Origin: Pantoea sp. RIT-PI-b
GTDB lineage: Bacteria; Pseudomonadota; Gammaproteobacteria; Enterobacterales; Enterobacteriaceae
Direction: 5' to 3'
Assembly (NCBI RefSeq): GCF_001187905.1
Contig: NZ_LGIS01000026.1
Coordinates: 1-64,000, forward strand
DNA length: 64,000 nt
Below are positions 1 through 9,993 of this stretch, piece after piece. The notes below the pieces were generated by a model. The model worked only from the letters and a program-made list of their open reading frames with translations, ran no database searches and was not told the DNA's origin. How positions within the stretch are numbered: the first letter of the stretch is position 1; each line of letters begins with the position of its first letter. Both the position numbers and the translations under genes were made by a program.

Positions 1-34
1 TAAAGATTGCCGTAAAAATTTATGGCAAAATGCG

Positions 35-106
35 GAAGCAGGCATAGTGGCGATCTTATTTTTTGTTGGCGCAATAATTAGATCATTTTTCCACTGTGCC
101 TGCTTC
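35..106. repeat. Long imperfect palindrome downstream of nfo
   Basis: The 16-base arms at 35-50 and 91-106 are complementary apart from one position. A second inner stem (GATCT at 52-56, AGATC at 80-84) lies inside the roughly 40-base spacer. The right arm is followed by GTTTTTG and the left arm is preceded by AAAATG, so the hairpin could end transcripts from either side. It could equally be a small miniature-transposon remnant. No other copy is visible in the window. Confidence 0.5.
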
Positions 107-130
107 GTTTTTGTGGGGATTCATCAGCCC

Positions 131-154
131 GTAGGGTTGCCATTCATGGCGACC
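131..154. repeat. GTAGGG-headed dispersed palindrome, copy 1
   Basis: GTAGGG followed by a near-perfect palindrome built on TGCCATTCATGGCGACC, lying 12 bases beyond the nfo stop codon. It belongs to the family repeated at about 2128, 4733, 27608, 46908, 48524 and 55080. Confidence 0.7.
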
Positions 155-165
155 TGGTTATCGCA

Positions 166-1011
166 TTAACCCTGCTGTTCCGACTTCAGCCACGCAATCT
201 CATCCTTCCAGATATCCGGATTGATGGTTTCCAGAATCATCGGAATGCCGTCAAAACGTTTATCCTTCATCAGCCAGCTAAACGCCGTTTTACCGATGTT
301 GCCTTCACCCAGGCTGTGATGGCGGTCAACGCGGCTGCCCAGCGTGCTTTTGGCATCATTCAGGTGCATGCCGCGCAGATACTGGAAGCCAACAATGCGC
401 TCAAACTCGCTAAAGGTCTCCGCGCAGGCTTCCTCGGTGCGCAGATCGTAACCACCGGCAAACGCATGGCAGGTATCGATGCACACGCCAACGCGCGATT
501 TATCTTCCACATGCTCAATAATGGTGGCGAGATGCTCAAAGCGGAAACCAAGGTTGCTGCCCTGGCCCGCAGTGTTTTCAATCACCGCCACCACGCTGCT
601 GGTTTTATCCAGCGCCATGTTGATCGATTCGGCGATGCGCTTCAGGCAGGCCTCTTCTTCAATCTGCTTGAGATGGCTGCCCGGATGGAAATTCAGCAGC
701 GTTAAACCCAGCTGTTCGGCACGCTGCATCTCATCAAGAAAAGCATCACGCGATTTTTCCAGCGCTTCCATCACCGGATGGCCGAGGTTAATCAGATAGC
801 TATCGTGTGGCAGAATCTGCGCGGAGGTGAAGTTGTACTGGTCGCAGGCGGTCTTGAAGGCATCAATGACTTCACCTGAGAGCGGCGCCGCGCGCCATTG
901 GCGCTGGTTTTTGGTGAACAGCGCAAAGGCTGTGGCTTCGAGTTCGTGGGCACGGATCACTGCCTGGTCCACGCCGCCTGATGCACTGACGTGTGCGCCG
1001 ATATATTTCAT
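166..1011 (-). CDS. nfo: Endonuclease IV (AP endonuclease)
   Basis: 281 residues, aligning end to end with E. coli Nfo. This is a zinc-dependent TIM-barrel enzyme that cuts DNA 5' of abasic sites in base-excision repair and removes blocking 3' groups. Recognisable blocks are [13 protein letters not shown] at the N-terminus, [32 protein letters not shown] and ETINPD, which carry the His/Asp/Glu metal ligands of the family. The ATG at 1011 is chosen over an 11-residue upstream extension because it matches the family start and has AGGAG six bases before it. It stands at the left end of the conserved nfo-yeiH-yeiE-lysP neighbourhood; nfo and yeiH are co-directional with a 57-base gap. In E. coli nfo belongs to the SoxRS regulon; I did not identify a SoxS box here. 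Confidence 0.97.
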   Translation of the reverse strand: MKYIGAHVSASGGVDQAVIRAHELEATAFALFTKNQRQWRAAPLSGEVIDAFKTACDQYNFTSAQILPHDSYLINLGHPVMEALEKSRDAFLDEMQRAEQLGLTLLNFHPGSHLKQIEEEACLKRIAESINMALDKTSSVVAVIENTAGQGSNLGFRFEHLATIIEHVEDKSRVGVCIDTCHAFAGGYDLRTEEACAETFSEFERIVGFQYLRGMHLNDAKSTLGSRVDRHHSLGEGNIGKTAFSWLMKDKRFDGIPMILETINPDIWKDEIAWLKSEQQG

Positions 1012-1068
1012 GCCGCTCTCCTGATTGGGCGATTGCTGCTGCAAAGCTGTCCATCATAGCGGATGCGG

Positions 1069-2115
1069 TTACGCCATGAAATGTTGCACCAGCACATTGA
1101 GTGCTCCGCCGCCCAGAATCAACCAGCCAAACATCACTAATCCCAGTAGCAATGGTTTAAAGCCAGCCTGCTTTAAGGCGCTAAAGCGGGTGGTTAAACC
1201 CAATGCGGCCATCGCCATCGCCAGCAGCAGATTCGCGAGCTGATTCAGCGTGCTGACCACATTTCCCGGCAGCAGATGCAGCGAGTTAAACAGCGCAACG
1301 ACAATAAACAGTAGCGCGAACCACGGGAAGCTGACGGATTGTTGTGATGCCGCGCGCTGACTACGCTGACGTTTTAGCCAGCTGCCGAGAAGCAGTAAAA
1401 ACGGCGCCAGCATCATCACGCGCAGCATTTTAGCGATCACCGCAGTGTTTTCCGCCTCGGCGCCCATCGCGTGTCCGGCTGCAACCACCTGCGCCACTTC
1501 ATGCAGCGTAGAACCGGTGAAGATGCCGAAGTGTTCCGCGCTGACGCTGGGCAGCAGCGTCCACAGCAGCGGATAAATCACGATGCCTACCGTGCCAAAC
1601 AGCACCACCGTCGCCACGGCCACCGCCACTTTTGACGGCGCCGCTTTAACGATAGGCTCGCTCGCCAGCACCGCCGCTGCGCCGCAAATGCTGCTGCCCG
1701 CGCCAATCAGCCATACGGTTTCGCGATCCATCTTCAGCAGACGAATGCCGATAAAACAGGTCAGCAGGAACGTTGAGCTGAGAACCAGCGCATCAATCAG
1801 CACGCCGCTGATGCCAACATCGGCGATTTGCTGCACGGTGATGCGAAAGCCGTAAAGGATGATGCCGAGACGCAGCAAACGCTGTTTCGCCAGCAGCACG
1901 CCGCTGTCGCATGCCCCCGCCAGCTGCGGATACAGCGTGTTACCCAGCACAATCCCTAATATGATTGCTAAGGTCAGGGCACCCAATCCGGCACTCGCCA
2001 GCCACGGCTGATTGGCTAACCACGCCGCACCGCCGGCAATGGCCGCGGTGAGTAGCAGGCCCGGCAGCCAGTGATGCAGATGAAACGGGGTTTTATTAAC
2101 GCTTAGCTCAGCCAT
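1069..2115 (-). CDS. yeiH: YeiH/UPF0324 family inner-membrane protein
   Basis: 348 residues, full-length match to E. coli YeiH (UPF0324). About ten hydrophobic segments are visible, with family blocks RLGIILYGFR, GAGSSICGAAAV, STLHEVAQVVAAGHA and KMLRVMMLAPF. The transport substrate is not established with confidence; the family is presumed to be a membrane transporter. The start ATG is preceded by GAGGAG. It is transcribed divergently from yeiE, and this regulator-target pairing is conserved in enterics, which suggests YeiE control. The AT-rich 2160-2250 region between them would hold both promoters. Confidence 0.93.
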   Translation of the reverse strand: MAELSVNKTPFHLHHWLPGLLLTAAIAGGAAWLANQPWLASAGLGALTLAIILGIVLGNTLYPQLAGACDSGVLLAKQRLLRLGIILYGFRITVQQIADVGISGVLIDALVLSSTFLLTCFIGIRLLKMDRETVWLIGAGSSICGAAAVLASEPIVKAAPSKVAVAVATVVLFGTVGIVIYPLLWTLLPSVSAEHFGIFTGSTLHEVAQVVAAGHAMGAEAENTAVIAKMLRVMMLAPFLLLLGSWLKRQRSQRAASQQSVSFPWFALLFIVVALFNSLHLLPGNVVSTLNQLANLLLAMAMAALGLTTRFSALKQAGFKPLLLGLVMFGWLILGGGALNVLVQHFMA

Positions 2116-2127
2116 ACTTTTCTCCTC

Positions 2128-2151
2128 GTAGGGGCGGCATGCATGCCGACC
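2128..2151. repeat. GTAGGG-headed dispersed palindrome, variant copy
   Basis: GTAGGGGCGG followed by CATGCATGCCGACC just upstream of yeiH. The palindrome centre differs from the common TCGCCATTNATGGCGA form, so this is a diverged or separate subfamily. Confidence 0.5.
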
Positions 2152-2203
2152 TTCTAACGTTCAATCTCTGGCTAAAGGGTGCGCTGCACTGGTTTAAAAG
2201 TAA

Positions 2204-2227
2204 AATTGATAATATATTTATAATTAA
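2204..2227. promoter_or_regulatory. Candidate LysR-type operator between yeiH and yeiE
   Basis: An AT-only imperfect dyad (AATTGATAATATATTTATAA and following bases) sits between the divergent yeiH and yeiE genes, 30 bases from the yeiE start. LysR regulators commonly bind such dyads in divergent promoters and autoregulate. Assignment rests on position and symmetry only. Confidence 0.3.
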
Positions 2228-2256
2228 CCAGAATAAGTGATAGATGAGAGGTGCGC

Positions 2257-3123
2257 ATGCACATCACGCTGCGTCAGATTGAGGTGTTTACCGAAGTATT
2301 GAAGAGTGGTTCAACCACCCAAGCCTCGCAGGTGCTGGCGCTGTCGCAGTCGGCGGTGAGCGCGGCGCTCGCCGACCTGGAAAACCAACTTGGCGTACAG
2401 CTGTTTGATCGCGTCGGCAAGCGTTTGGTGGTGAACGAGCATGGACGTTTACTCTATCCGCGCGCGGTAGGCCTGATGGAGCAGGCGGGCGAGATCGAAC
2501 AGCTGTTTACAGAGGATAACGGGGCGATCCGCCTGTTTGCCAGCAGCACCATCGGCAATTACATGCTGCCAGGCATGATCGCCGCCTATCGCCGTGATTT
2601 TCCTGCGTTGCCGCTGGAGTTGAGCGTGGGTAACAGTCAGGATGCCATCACTGCGGTAACCGATTTTCGTGTCGATATCGGCCTGATTGAGGGGCCGTGT
2701 CATGAGCTGGATATTATTAGCGAGCCGTGGCTGGAAGATGAACTGGTGGTATTTGCCGCGCCGGATGCCGCGATTCTGCAGCAGCCGATTACTCTGGCAA
2801 CTCTCGCTGCCGCACCCTGGATTCTGCGTGAGCGTGGTTCAGGTACGCGTGAAATTGTCGATTATCTGCTGCTGTCGCATTTGCCGCAGTTTCAGCTTGG
2901 TATGGAATTAGGTAATTCAGAGGCGATTAAACACGCGGTGCGCCACGGCATGGGGATCAGCTGTTTATCGCGTCGCGTGATAGAAGATTTGCTGGAAGCG
3001 GGCACGCTGGTGGAAGTGGCGATACCGCTGCCACGCCTGACGCGGACGCTGTATCGCATCCATCATCGCCAGAAACATGTGTCGAAAGCATTAAGCCGTT
3101 TCCTGTCGTATTGCCGCGAATAA
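2257..3123 (+). CDS. yeiE: LysR-family regulator YeiE
   Basis: 288 residues. An N-terminal winged helix-turn-helix (residues 1-60, [22 protein letters not shown]) is followed by a LysR substrate-binding domain. Match to E. coli YeiE is close throughout, including [39 protein letters not shown] and [25 protein letters not shown] 2257 is preferred to the GTG six bases upstream because it has GAGAGG at proper distance and gives the family start MHITLRQ. It is divergent from yeiH and followed at 136 bases by lysP on the same strand, as in E. coli, so YeiE probably controls these neighbours. The effector cannot be read from the sequence. Confidence 0.95.
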   Translation: MHITLRQIEVFTEVLKSGSTTQASQVLALSQSAVSAALADLENQLGVQLFDRVGKRLVVNEHGRLLYPRAVGLMEQAGEIEQLFTEDNGAIRLFASSTIGNYMLPGMIAAYRRDFPALPLELSVGNSQDAITAVTDFRVDIGLIEGPCHELDIISEPWLEDELVVFAAPDAAILQQPITLATLAAAPWILRERGSGTREIVDYLLLSHLPQFQLGMELGNSEAIKHAVRHGMGISCLSRRVIEDLLEAGTLVEVAIPLPRLTRTLYRIHHRQKHVSKALSRFLSYCRE

Positions 3124-3216
3124 ATACGGCTTTGATTGTGCTGCGGCTAATAATTTCTGGCCGATCATGAAGGTAACTAATAACCCGACGTGAATGCTAT
3201 ACAGCTTGGGTCTGAG

Positions 3217-3225
3217 TGCTACAAT
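3217..3225 (+). promoter_or_regulatory. Candidate extended -10 element for lysP
   Basis: TGCTACAAT about 35 bases upstream of the lysP start resembles an extended -10 (TGN-TACAAT). No good -35 is visible at 17 bases, consistent with an extended -10 or activator-dependent promoter. Assigned by eye. Confidence 0.35.
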
Positions 3226-3259
3226 CGCGCCCTATTTTTATCCAGCATAGCGTTTACAC

Positions 3260-4726
3260 ATGCATAATGACTCAAAAACAATACAACAACCTGGATTGCG
3301 CCGTGAATTAAAATCGCGTCATCTCACCATGATCGCCATTGGCGGTTCCATCGGTACCGGCCTGTTTGTCGCCTCGGGTGCTACCATTTCTCAGGCCGGA
3401 CCTGGCGGCGCGCTGCTCTCCTATGCGCTGATTGGCCTGATGGTTTACTTCCTGATGACCAGTCTCGGGGAACTCGCGGCATTTATGCCGGTTTCCGGCT
3501 CCTTCTCGACTTACGGCTCTAAATATGTAGAAGAAGGCTTCGGCTTCGCGCTGGGCTGGAACTACTGGTACAACTGGGCGGTGACCATCGCCGTTGACCT
3601 CGTCGCCTCGCAGCTCGTCATGAACTACTGGTTCCCGGACACGCCCGGCTGGATCTGGAGCGCGCTGTTCCTGGGCCTGATGTTCCTGCTCAACTACATT
3701 TCGGTTAAAGGCTTCGGCGAAGCGGAATACTGGTTCTCGCTGATCAAAGTGACCACCGTCATCATCTTTATCGTGGTTGGCGTATTAATGATCACCGGCA
3801 TCATGCGCGGTGCTGAAAACGCCGGCTGGCACAACTGGACCGTGGGCGAAGCGCCGTTTGCCGGTGGTTTTGCCGCGATGATTGGCGTAGCGATGATCGT
3901 CGGCTTCTCTTTCCAGGGCACCGAGCTGATTGGCATCGCGGCCGGTGAATCGCAAGATCCAGCGAAAAACATCCCGCGCGCGGTGCGTCAGGTGTTCTGG
4001 CGCATCCTGCTGTTCTATATCTTCGCGATTCTGATCATCAGCCTGATTCTGCCGTATACCGATCCGCAGCTGCTGCATAACGATGTGACGGATATCGCCG
4101 TGAGCCCGTTCACCCTGGTGTTCCAGAATGCCGGTCTGCTGTCTGCGGCGGCGGTGATGAACGCGGTGATTCTGACGGCAGTGTTGTCGGCGGGTAACTC
4201 AGGTATGTACGCCTCAACGCGTATGCTGTTCAACCTGGCACGTGAAGGCAAAGCGCCGCGCATTTTTGGCAAGCTGTCGAAGGGCGGCGTGCCGCGTAAT
4301 GCGCTGATTGCCACCACCGTGGTCGCCGGATTGTGCTTCCTGAGTTCGAAATTTGGTAACCAGGAAGTCTATCTATGGCTGCTGAACACGTCTGGTATGA
4401 CCGGCTTTATCGCCTGGTTGGGCATTGCCATCAGCCATTATCGTTTCCGTCGCGGTTATGTGGCGCAGGGGCACAGCCTGGCCGATTTGCCATACCGTTC
4501 CGGCTTCTTCCCGCTAGGACCGATTTTTGCCTTCATTCTGTGTCTGATCATTACGTTAGGGCAGAACTATCAGGCCTTCCTCGCCGATCGTATTGACTGG
4601 TATGGCGTCGCCGCCACCTATATCGGTATTCCGCTGTTCCTGATTATCTGGTTGGGCTACAAGCTGACGCGCGGCTCACGCTTCGTGAAGTACAGCGAAA
4701 TGGAATTCCCAACGTTTAAAGAGTGA
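3260..4726 (+). CDS. lysP: Lysine-specific permease LysP
   Basis: 488 residues, very close to E. coli LysP of the amino acid-polyamine-organocation superfamily. It is a 12-segment inner-membrane, proton-coupled lysine importer; in E. coli it also binds and inhibits CadC. Signature stretches are LRRELKSRHLTMIAIGGSIGTG, FQGTELIGIAAGES and GNSGMYASTRML. The cytoplasmic N-terminus is short and the ATG aligns with the E. coli start, although no strong Shine-Dalgarno sequence precedes it. A GTAGGG-family palindrome and a canonical terminator follow at once. Lies 136 bases after yeiE, the same arrangement as in E. coli. Confidence 0.97.
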   Translation: MHNDSKTIQQPGLRRELKSRHLTMIAIGGSIGTGLFVASGATISQAGPGGALLSYALIGLMVYFLMTSLGELAAFMPVSGSFSTYGSKYVEEGFGFALGWNYWYNWAVTIAVDLVASQLVMNYWFPDTPGWIWSALFLGLMFLLNYISVKGFGEAEYWFSLIKVTTVIIFIVVGVLMITGIMRGAENAGWHNWTVGEAPFAGGFAAMIGVAMIVGFSFQGTELIGIAAGESQDPAKNIPRAVRQVFWRILLFYIFAILIISLILPYTDPQLLHNDVTDIAVSPFTLVFQNAGLLSAAAVMNAVILTAVLSAGNSGMYASTRMLFNLAREGKAPRIFGKLSKGGVPRNALIATTVVAGLCFLSSKFGNQEVYLWLLNTSGMTGFIAWLGIAISHYRFRRGYVAQGHSLADLPYRSGFFPLGPIFAFILCLIITLGQNYQAFLADRIDWYGVAATYIGIPLFLIIWLGYKLTRGSRFVKYSEMEFPTFKE

Positions 4727-4732
4727 ATCACC

Positions 4733-4760
4733 CGTGGTCGCCATGAATGGCGACCCCACG
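4733..4760. repeat. GTAGGG-family palindrome after lysP
   Basis: GGTCGCCATGAATGGCGACC, a perfect 20-base palindrome at 4735-4754, flanked by CGTGG/CCACG that extends the stem. It is immediately downstream of the lysP stop and upstream of the rho-independent terminator. Confidence 0.7.
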
Positions 4761-4767
4761 ACACAGG

Positions 4768-4792
4768 GCGCGCATTATGCGCGCTTTTTTTT
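4768..4792 (+). terminator. Rho-independent terminator of lysP
   Basis: GCGCGCA-TTA-TGCGCGC stem-loop followed by eight T residues. Confidence 0.9.
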
Positions 4793-4810
4793 AACATTTG
4801 TTACCTGGAT

Positions 4811-4831
4811 ATAATTGATAATTATTATCAC
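4811..4831 (+). promoter_or_regulatory. Fur box upstream of the iron-type ABC genes
   Basis: ATAATTGATAATTATTATCA contains the GATAAT-N-ATTATC core of the 19-base Fur consensus. It lies about 50 bases before the permease start, where Fe-Fur would block the promoter. It supports an iron substrate for the downstream transporter. Confidence 0.75.
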
Positions 4832-4881
4832 CTGCACTATTGTGGCTGCCGTTATGATTTCGACACGAAACAGGTAGAACA

Positions 4882-5961
4882 ATGCGTACCACGGACGCCA
4901 CGCTGGTGGCGGAAAACGGCCTCGAAACCGATACCATGACGCGTTATCGTCAGGTGCTGCGCCAGCGACTGCTGTTGATTGGCGTGCTGGTGCTGGCGAT
5001 ACTGGCATCGGTCATTCTTGATTTCACTCTCGGCCCGGCTGGCCTCTCTCTCGAAACCTTATGGCAAACGCTGACACATCCCGATGCGGTTGATGCCGGC
5101 ACGCGCGTGATTGTCTGGGACATCCGCTTGCCCTATGCGTTGATGGCGGTGGTGGTGGGCTTCTCGCTTGGCCTGGCCGGTGCTGAGATGCAAACCATCC
5201 TCAATAACCCGCTCGCCAGCCCGTTTACGCTTGGCGTCTCGTCAGCCGCCGCCTTTGGCGCCGCATTGGCCATCATCCTCGGCATTGGTATTCCTGGCGT
5301 CCCCGATCAGTGGTTTATCTCAGCTAACGCCTTTGTGTTCGCGCTGTTTGCCGCGCTGATGCTGGATGGCGTGACGCGCTGGACCAAAGTTTCAACTTCT
5401 GGCGTGGTGCTGTTTGGTATTGCGCTGGTATTCACCTTCAACGCGCTGGTATCGATGATGCAGTTCATCGCCAGTGAAGACACCTTGCAAGGCTTAGTGT
5501 TCTGGACCATGGGCAGCCTGGCGCGTGCCTCGTGGGAAAAGCTTGGCGTATTGACCGCCGCCTTTGCCATCCTGATTCCGTTCTCGATGCTCAGCAGCTG
5601 GAAGCTGACCGCGCTGCGCCTCGGCGAAGATCGCGCGGTGAGCTTTGGCATTGATGTGAAACGTCTGCGTCTGGCGACGCTGCTGCGCATCAGTATTCTC
5701 TCCGCGCTGGCGGTGGCGTTCGTTGGGCCGATTGGCTTTATCGGTCTGGTCGCGCCGCATATTGCGCGCATGATGTTTGGTGAAGATCACCGCTATTATC
5801 TGCCAGCCAGTGCGCTGGTCGGCGCGCTGGTGCTGTCCCTGGCGTCCGTTGCATCGAAAAACCTGATTCCAGGCGTGATCATTCCGGTGGGGATCGTCAC
5901 ATCGCTGGTTGGCGTGCCGTTCTTCCTCAGTATTATTCTGCGTCATCGGGGGATGGTATAA
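4882..5961 (+). CDS. FecCD-family iron/siderophore ABC transporter permease
   Basis: 359 residues (341 if the internal ATG at 4936 is used; neither start has a strong ribosome site). A FecCD/BtuC-type permease with about nine to ten hydrophobic segments. The family blocks RLPYALMAVVVGFSLGLAGAEMQ, NNPLASPFTLGVSS and GFIGLVAPHIARM are clear; the last is the loop that couples to the ATPase. It would import ferric siderophore or haem from the periplasm across the inner membrane. The stop overlaps the ATPase start by one base (TAATG), so the two are translationally linked. The Fur box just upstream supports iron regulation. No periplasmic binding protein gene is adjacent, so it must be supplied from elsewhere or the system is incomplete. 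The exact substrate is not inferable. Confidence 0.9.
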   Translation: MRTTDATLVAENGLETDTMTRYRQVLRQRLLLIGVLVLAILASVILDFTLGPAGLSLETLWQTLTHPDAVDAGTRVIVWDIRLPYALMAVVVGFSLGLAGAEMQTILNNPLASPFTLGVSSAAAFGAALAIILGIGIPGVPDQWFISANAFVFALFAALMLDGVTRWTKVSTSGVVLFGIALVFTFNALVSMMQFIASEDTLQGLVFWTMGSLARASWEKLGVLTAAFAILIPFSMLSSWKLTALRLGEDRAVSFGIDVKRLRLATLLRISILSALAVAFVGPIGFIGLVAPHIARMMFGEDHRYYLPASALVGALVLSLASVASKNLIPGVIIPVGIVTSLVGVPFFLSIILRHRGMV

Positions 5962-6746
5962 TGGAGCAGGGATTACGTCTTAGCCATTTCTATGCCGGTT
6001 ACCCAAAGCGTAAGGTGATTGAAGATCTCAACGTGCCGGAACTGCCGCGCGGTAAAATTACGGTGCTGCTCGGACCCAACGGCTGCGGCAAATCAACGCT
6101 GCTGCGCGCGCTGGCCGGTTTGAGTAAAGGGCAGGGCGAGCTGTGGCTGAACGGTGAAGAGCTAATGAGCCAGCCGTTTGCCCGTCGGGCGCAGCGCGTG
6201 GTGTATCTGCCGCAAAGCTTGCCGGCTGGCGTGCATCTGCACGTGCTGGAGTCAATCATCGTGGCGCAGCGTGCGTCCGGGGGGTTGCATAGTGCCTCAA
6301 GCGAAGCGGAGATTATGCATCTGCTGGAGCAGCTCGGCATTGCTCATCTTGCCATGCGCTATCTTGATCAGCTATCGGGCGGGCAGAAGCAGTTAGTCGG
6401 CCTGGCGCAATCGTTGATTCGCCGTCCGGAGCTGCTGCTGTTGGATGAGCCGCTGAGTGCGCTCGATCTCAACTACCAATTCCACGTGATGGATTTGGTG
6501 CGCCGCGAAACCCGCTTACGCAATATTGTAACGGTGGTGGTGGTGCATGATATCAACATCGCACTGCGTCATGCTGACCATGCGCTGATGTTGAAAGATG
6601 GCAATCTGCTGGCTGACGGCGAACCGTCGCAGGTGATTACGCCGGAGACGCTGGCGCAGGTGTATGGCGTGCGGGGCCGTATTGAGCACTGTTCGCGCGG
6701 CATGCCGCAGGTGATGATTGATGGACTGGCGGAGACGCTGATTTAA
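5961..6746 (+). CDS. FepC/FhuC-type ABC transporter ATPase
   Basis: 261 residues. Walker A GPNGCGKST at 38-46, Q-loop near YLPQS, signature LSGGQKQ at 138-144, Walker B LLLLDEP followed by SALD, and switch His in VVVHDINIA. All motifs are intact, so it should hydrolyse ATP. It is the nucleotide-binding partner of the preceding FecCD permease, with which it overlaps by one base. Length and motif spacing fit the iron-siderophore/vitamin B12 importer class. After the stop codon comes a 127-bp repeat element and no visible third gene of the operon. Confidence 0.92.
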   Translation: MEQGLRLSHFYAGYPKRKVIEDLNVPELPRGKITVLLGPNGCGKSTLLRALAGLSKGQGELWLNGEELMSQPFARRAQRVVYLPQSLPAGVHLHVLESIIVAQRASGGLHSASSEAEIMHLLEQLGIAHLAMRYLDQLSGGQKQLVGLAQSLIRRPELLLLDEPLSALDLNYQFHVMDLVRRETRLRNIVTVVVVHDINIALRHADHALMLKDGNLLADGEPSQVITPETLAQVYGVRGRIEHCSRGMPQVMIDGLAETLI

Positions 6747-6752
6747 GTAAGG

Positions 6753-6937
6753 TGCACGCTGTCCCCCTCACAAACTGCACGCTGTCCCCCTCCTCGGTCC
6801 TCCCCCATAAATGGGGAAGGAAGATGCTGCCATATGTGAGTTGTGAAGCTGCATGTGGCAGCGTCTCCTTCCCCCGCTTGCGGGGGAAGGCCGGGATGGG
6901 GGACAGCCAGCACAATCTAAAAACAGCCAGCACAATC
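6753..6937. repeat. 127-bp palindromic repeat element, copy A, with duplicated ends
   Basis: The core at 6781-6907 runs from GCTGTCCCC to GGGGACAGC and is exactly 127 bases, like the copy at 41949-42075; I count about ten differences. Inside are a hairpin CTTCCCCCGC-TT-GCGGGGGAAG and a second stem GCTGCCATAT/ATGTGGCAGC. In this copy both ends are locally duplicated: a 17-base direct repeat at 6753-6769/6776-6792 and a 15-base repeat at 6903-6917/6923-6937. The rightmost repeat reaches into the yeiG stop codon. It lacks any plausible coding frame. It resembles a non-autonomous mobile (MITE-like) element; it is not the ERIC consensus despite sharing its length. Confidence 0.75.
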
Positions 6938-7778
6938 ACACCAACAAATGCTTCGCGTGAAAACGCAGATGATCCTCAACGAAGCTGGCGATAAAGAAGT
7001 AGCTGTGGTCATAACCCGGCTGAATACGTAACTCCAGCGGGAAACCTTGCTCATGCGCTACCGCTTCCAGCCGTTCCGGACGCAGCTGATCGGCGAGGAA
7101 CTGATCGCTATCCCCTTGATCAATCAGAATCGGCAAGCGCTGCTCTGCCTCCCGCATCAACAGGCAGCTATCCCATTCACGCCACGTCTGACGGTCCTCG
7201 CCCAAATAAGCGCTAAAGGCTTTCTGTCCCCACGGCACTTCAGTGGGATTGACGATTGGCGCAAATGCCGAAGCCGAAGCAAAACGTCCGCCGAGACGCA
7301 GTGCCAGCACCAGCGCACCGTGTCCGCCCATCGAATGTCCCATCACCGATTGACGATCGCTCAGCTTAAAGTTATCCGCCATCAGCGCTGGCAACTCCGC
7401 GCTGAGGTAATCGAACATGCGGAAGTTCGCTGCCCAAGGCTGCTGCGTCGCATTGAGGTAAAAACCGGCACCCTGACCGAGATCGTAGCCGCTGTCGTTC
7501 GCTACATCGTCACCGCGCGGGCTGGTATCGGGCATGATCAGCACTAAACCCAACTCCGCGGCCACACGCTGCGCACCCGCTTTGGTAGTGAAGTTCTCAT
7601 CACTGCAGGTCAGCCCGGCGAGGAACCACACCACCGGCGGCGGCGCGTCGCTCTGCGGCGGCGGCAGAAAAATGCTGAAAGTCATTGGGCAGTTCAACAC
7701 ATCCGACTGATGACGCCAGCGCTGCTGCCAGCCGCCAAAGATGCGATGCTCTTCTAACAGCTCCAAAGTGGAAGCCAT
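6936..7778 (-). CDS. yeiG: S-formylglutathione hydrolase
   Basis: 280 residues, esterase-D/FGH family alpha/beta hydrolase. It hydrolyses S-formylglutathione to formate and glutathione, the second step of glutathione-dependent formaldehyde oxidation. The nucleophile elbow GHSMGG carries Ser149; the Asp and His of the triad lie in the QGDSDQFL and GYDHSYFF segments. Similarity is highest to E. coli YeiG, including [14 protein letters not shown] and [15 protein letters not shown]. The start ATG has AGGAGA seven bases upstream. It follows frmA by 12 bases on the same strand, so the two steps are made together; in E. coli yeiG sits alone near folE. The stop codon touches the end of a repeat element. 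Confidence 0.95.
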   Translation of the reverse strand: MASTLELLEEHRIFGGWQQRWRHQSDVLNCPMTFSIFLPPPQSDAPPPVVWFLAGLTCSDENFTTKAGAQRVAAELGLVLIMPDTSPRGDDVANDSGYDLGQGAGFYLNATQQPWAANFRMFDYLSAELPALMADNFKLSDRQSVMGHSMGGHGALVLALRLGGRFASASAFAPIVNPTEVPWGQKAFSAYLGEDRQTWREWDSCLLMREAEQRLPILIDQGDSDQFLADQLRPERLEAVAHEQGFPLELRIQPGYDHSYFFIASFVEDHLRFHAKHLLV

Positions 7779-7790
7779 AATGTCTCCTGA

Positions 7791-9894
<2,104 letters not shown>

Positions 9895-9993
9895 ATTCTC
9901 TTCTCGTAAACAACTTGGTTAGTATTATTCACTTTCCGTGAGTTTAAACGTCATGCATGCTAGTGACAAGTGATAAAACATCCTGAGGTCGGT

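Noticed and set aside
6781..6907. ERIC element
   Set aside because: The length of 127 bases matches, but the sequence does not resemble the ERIC consensus ends or core.
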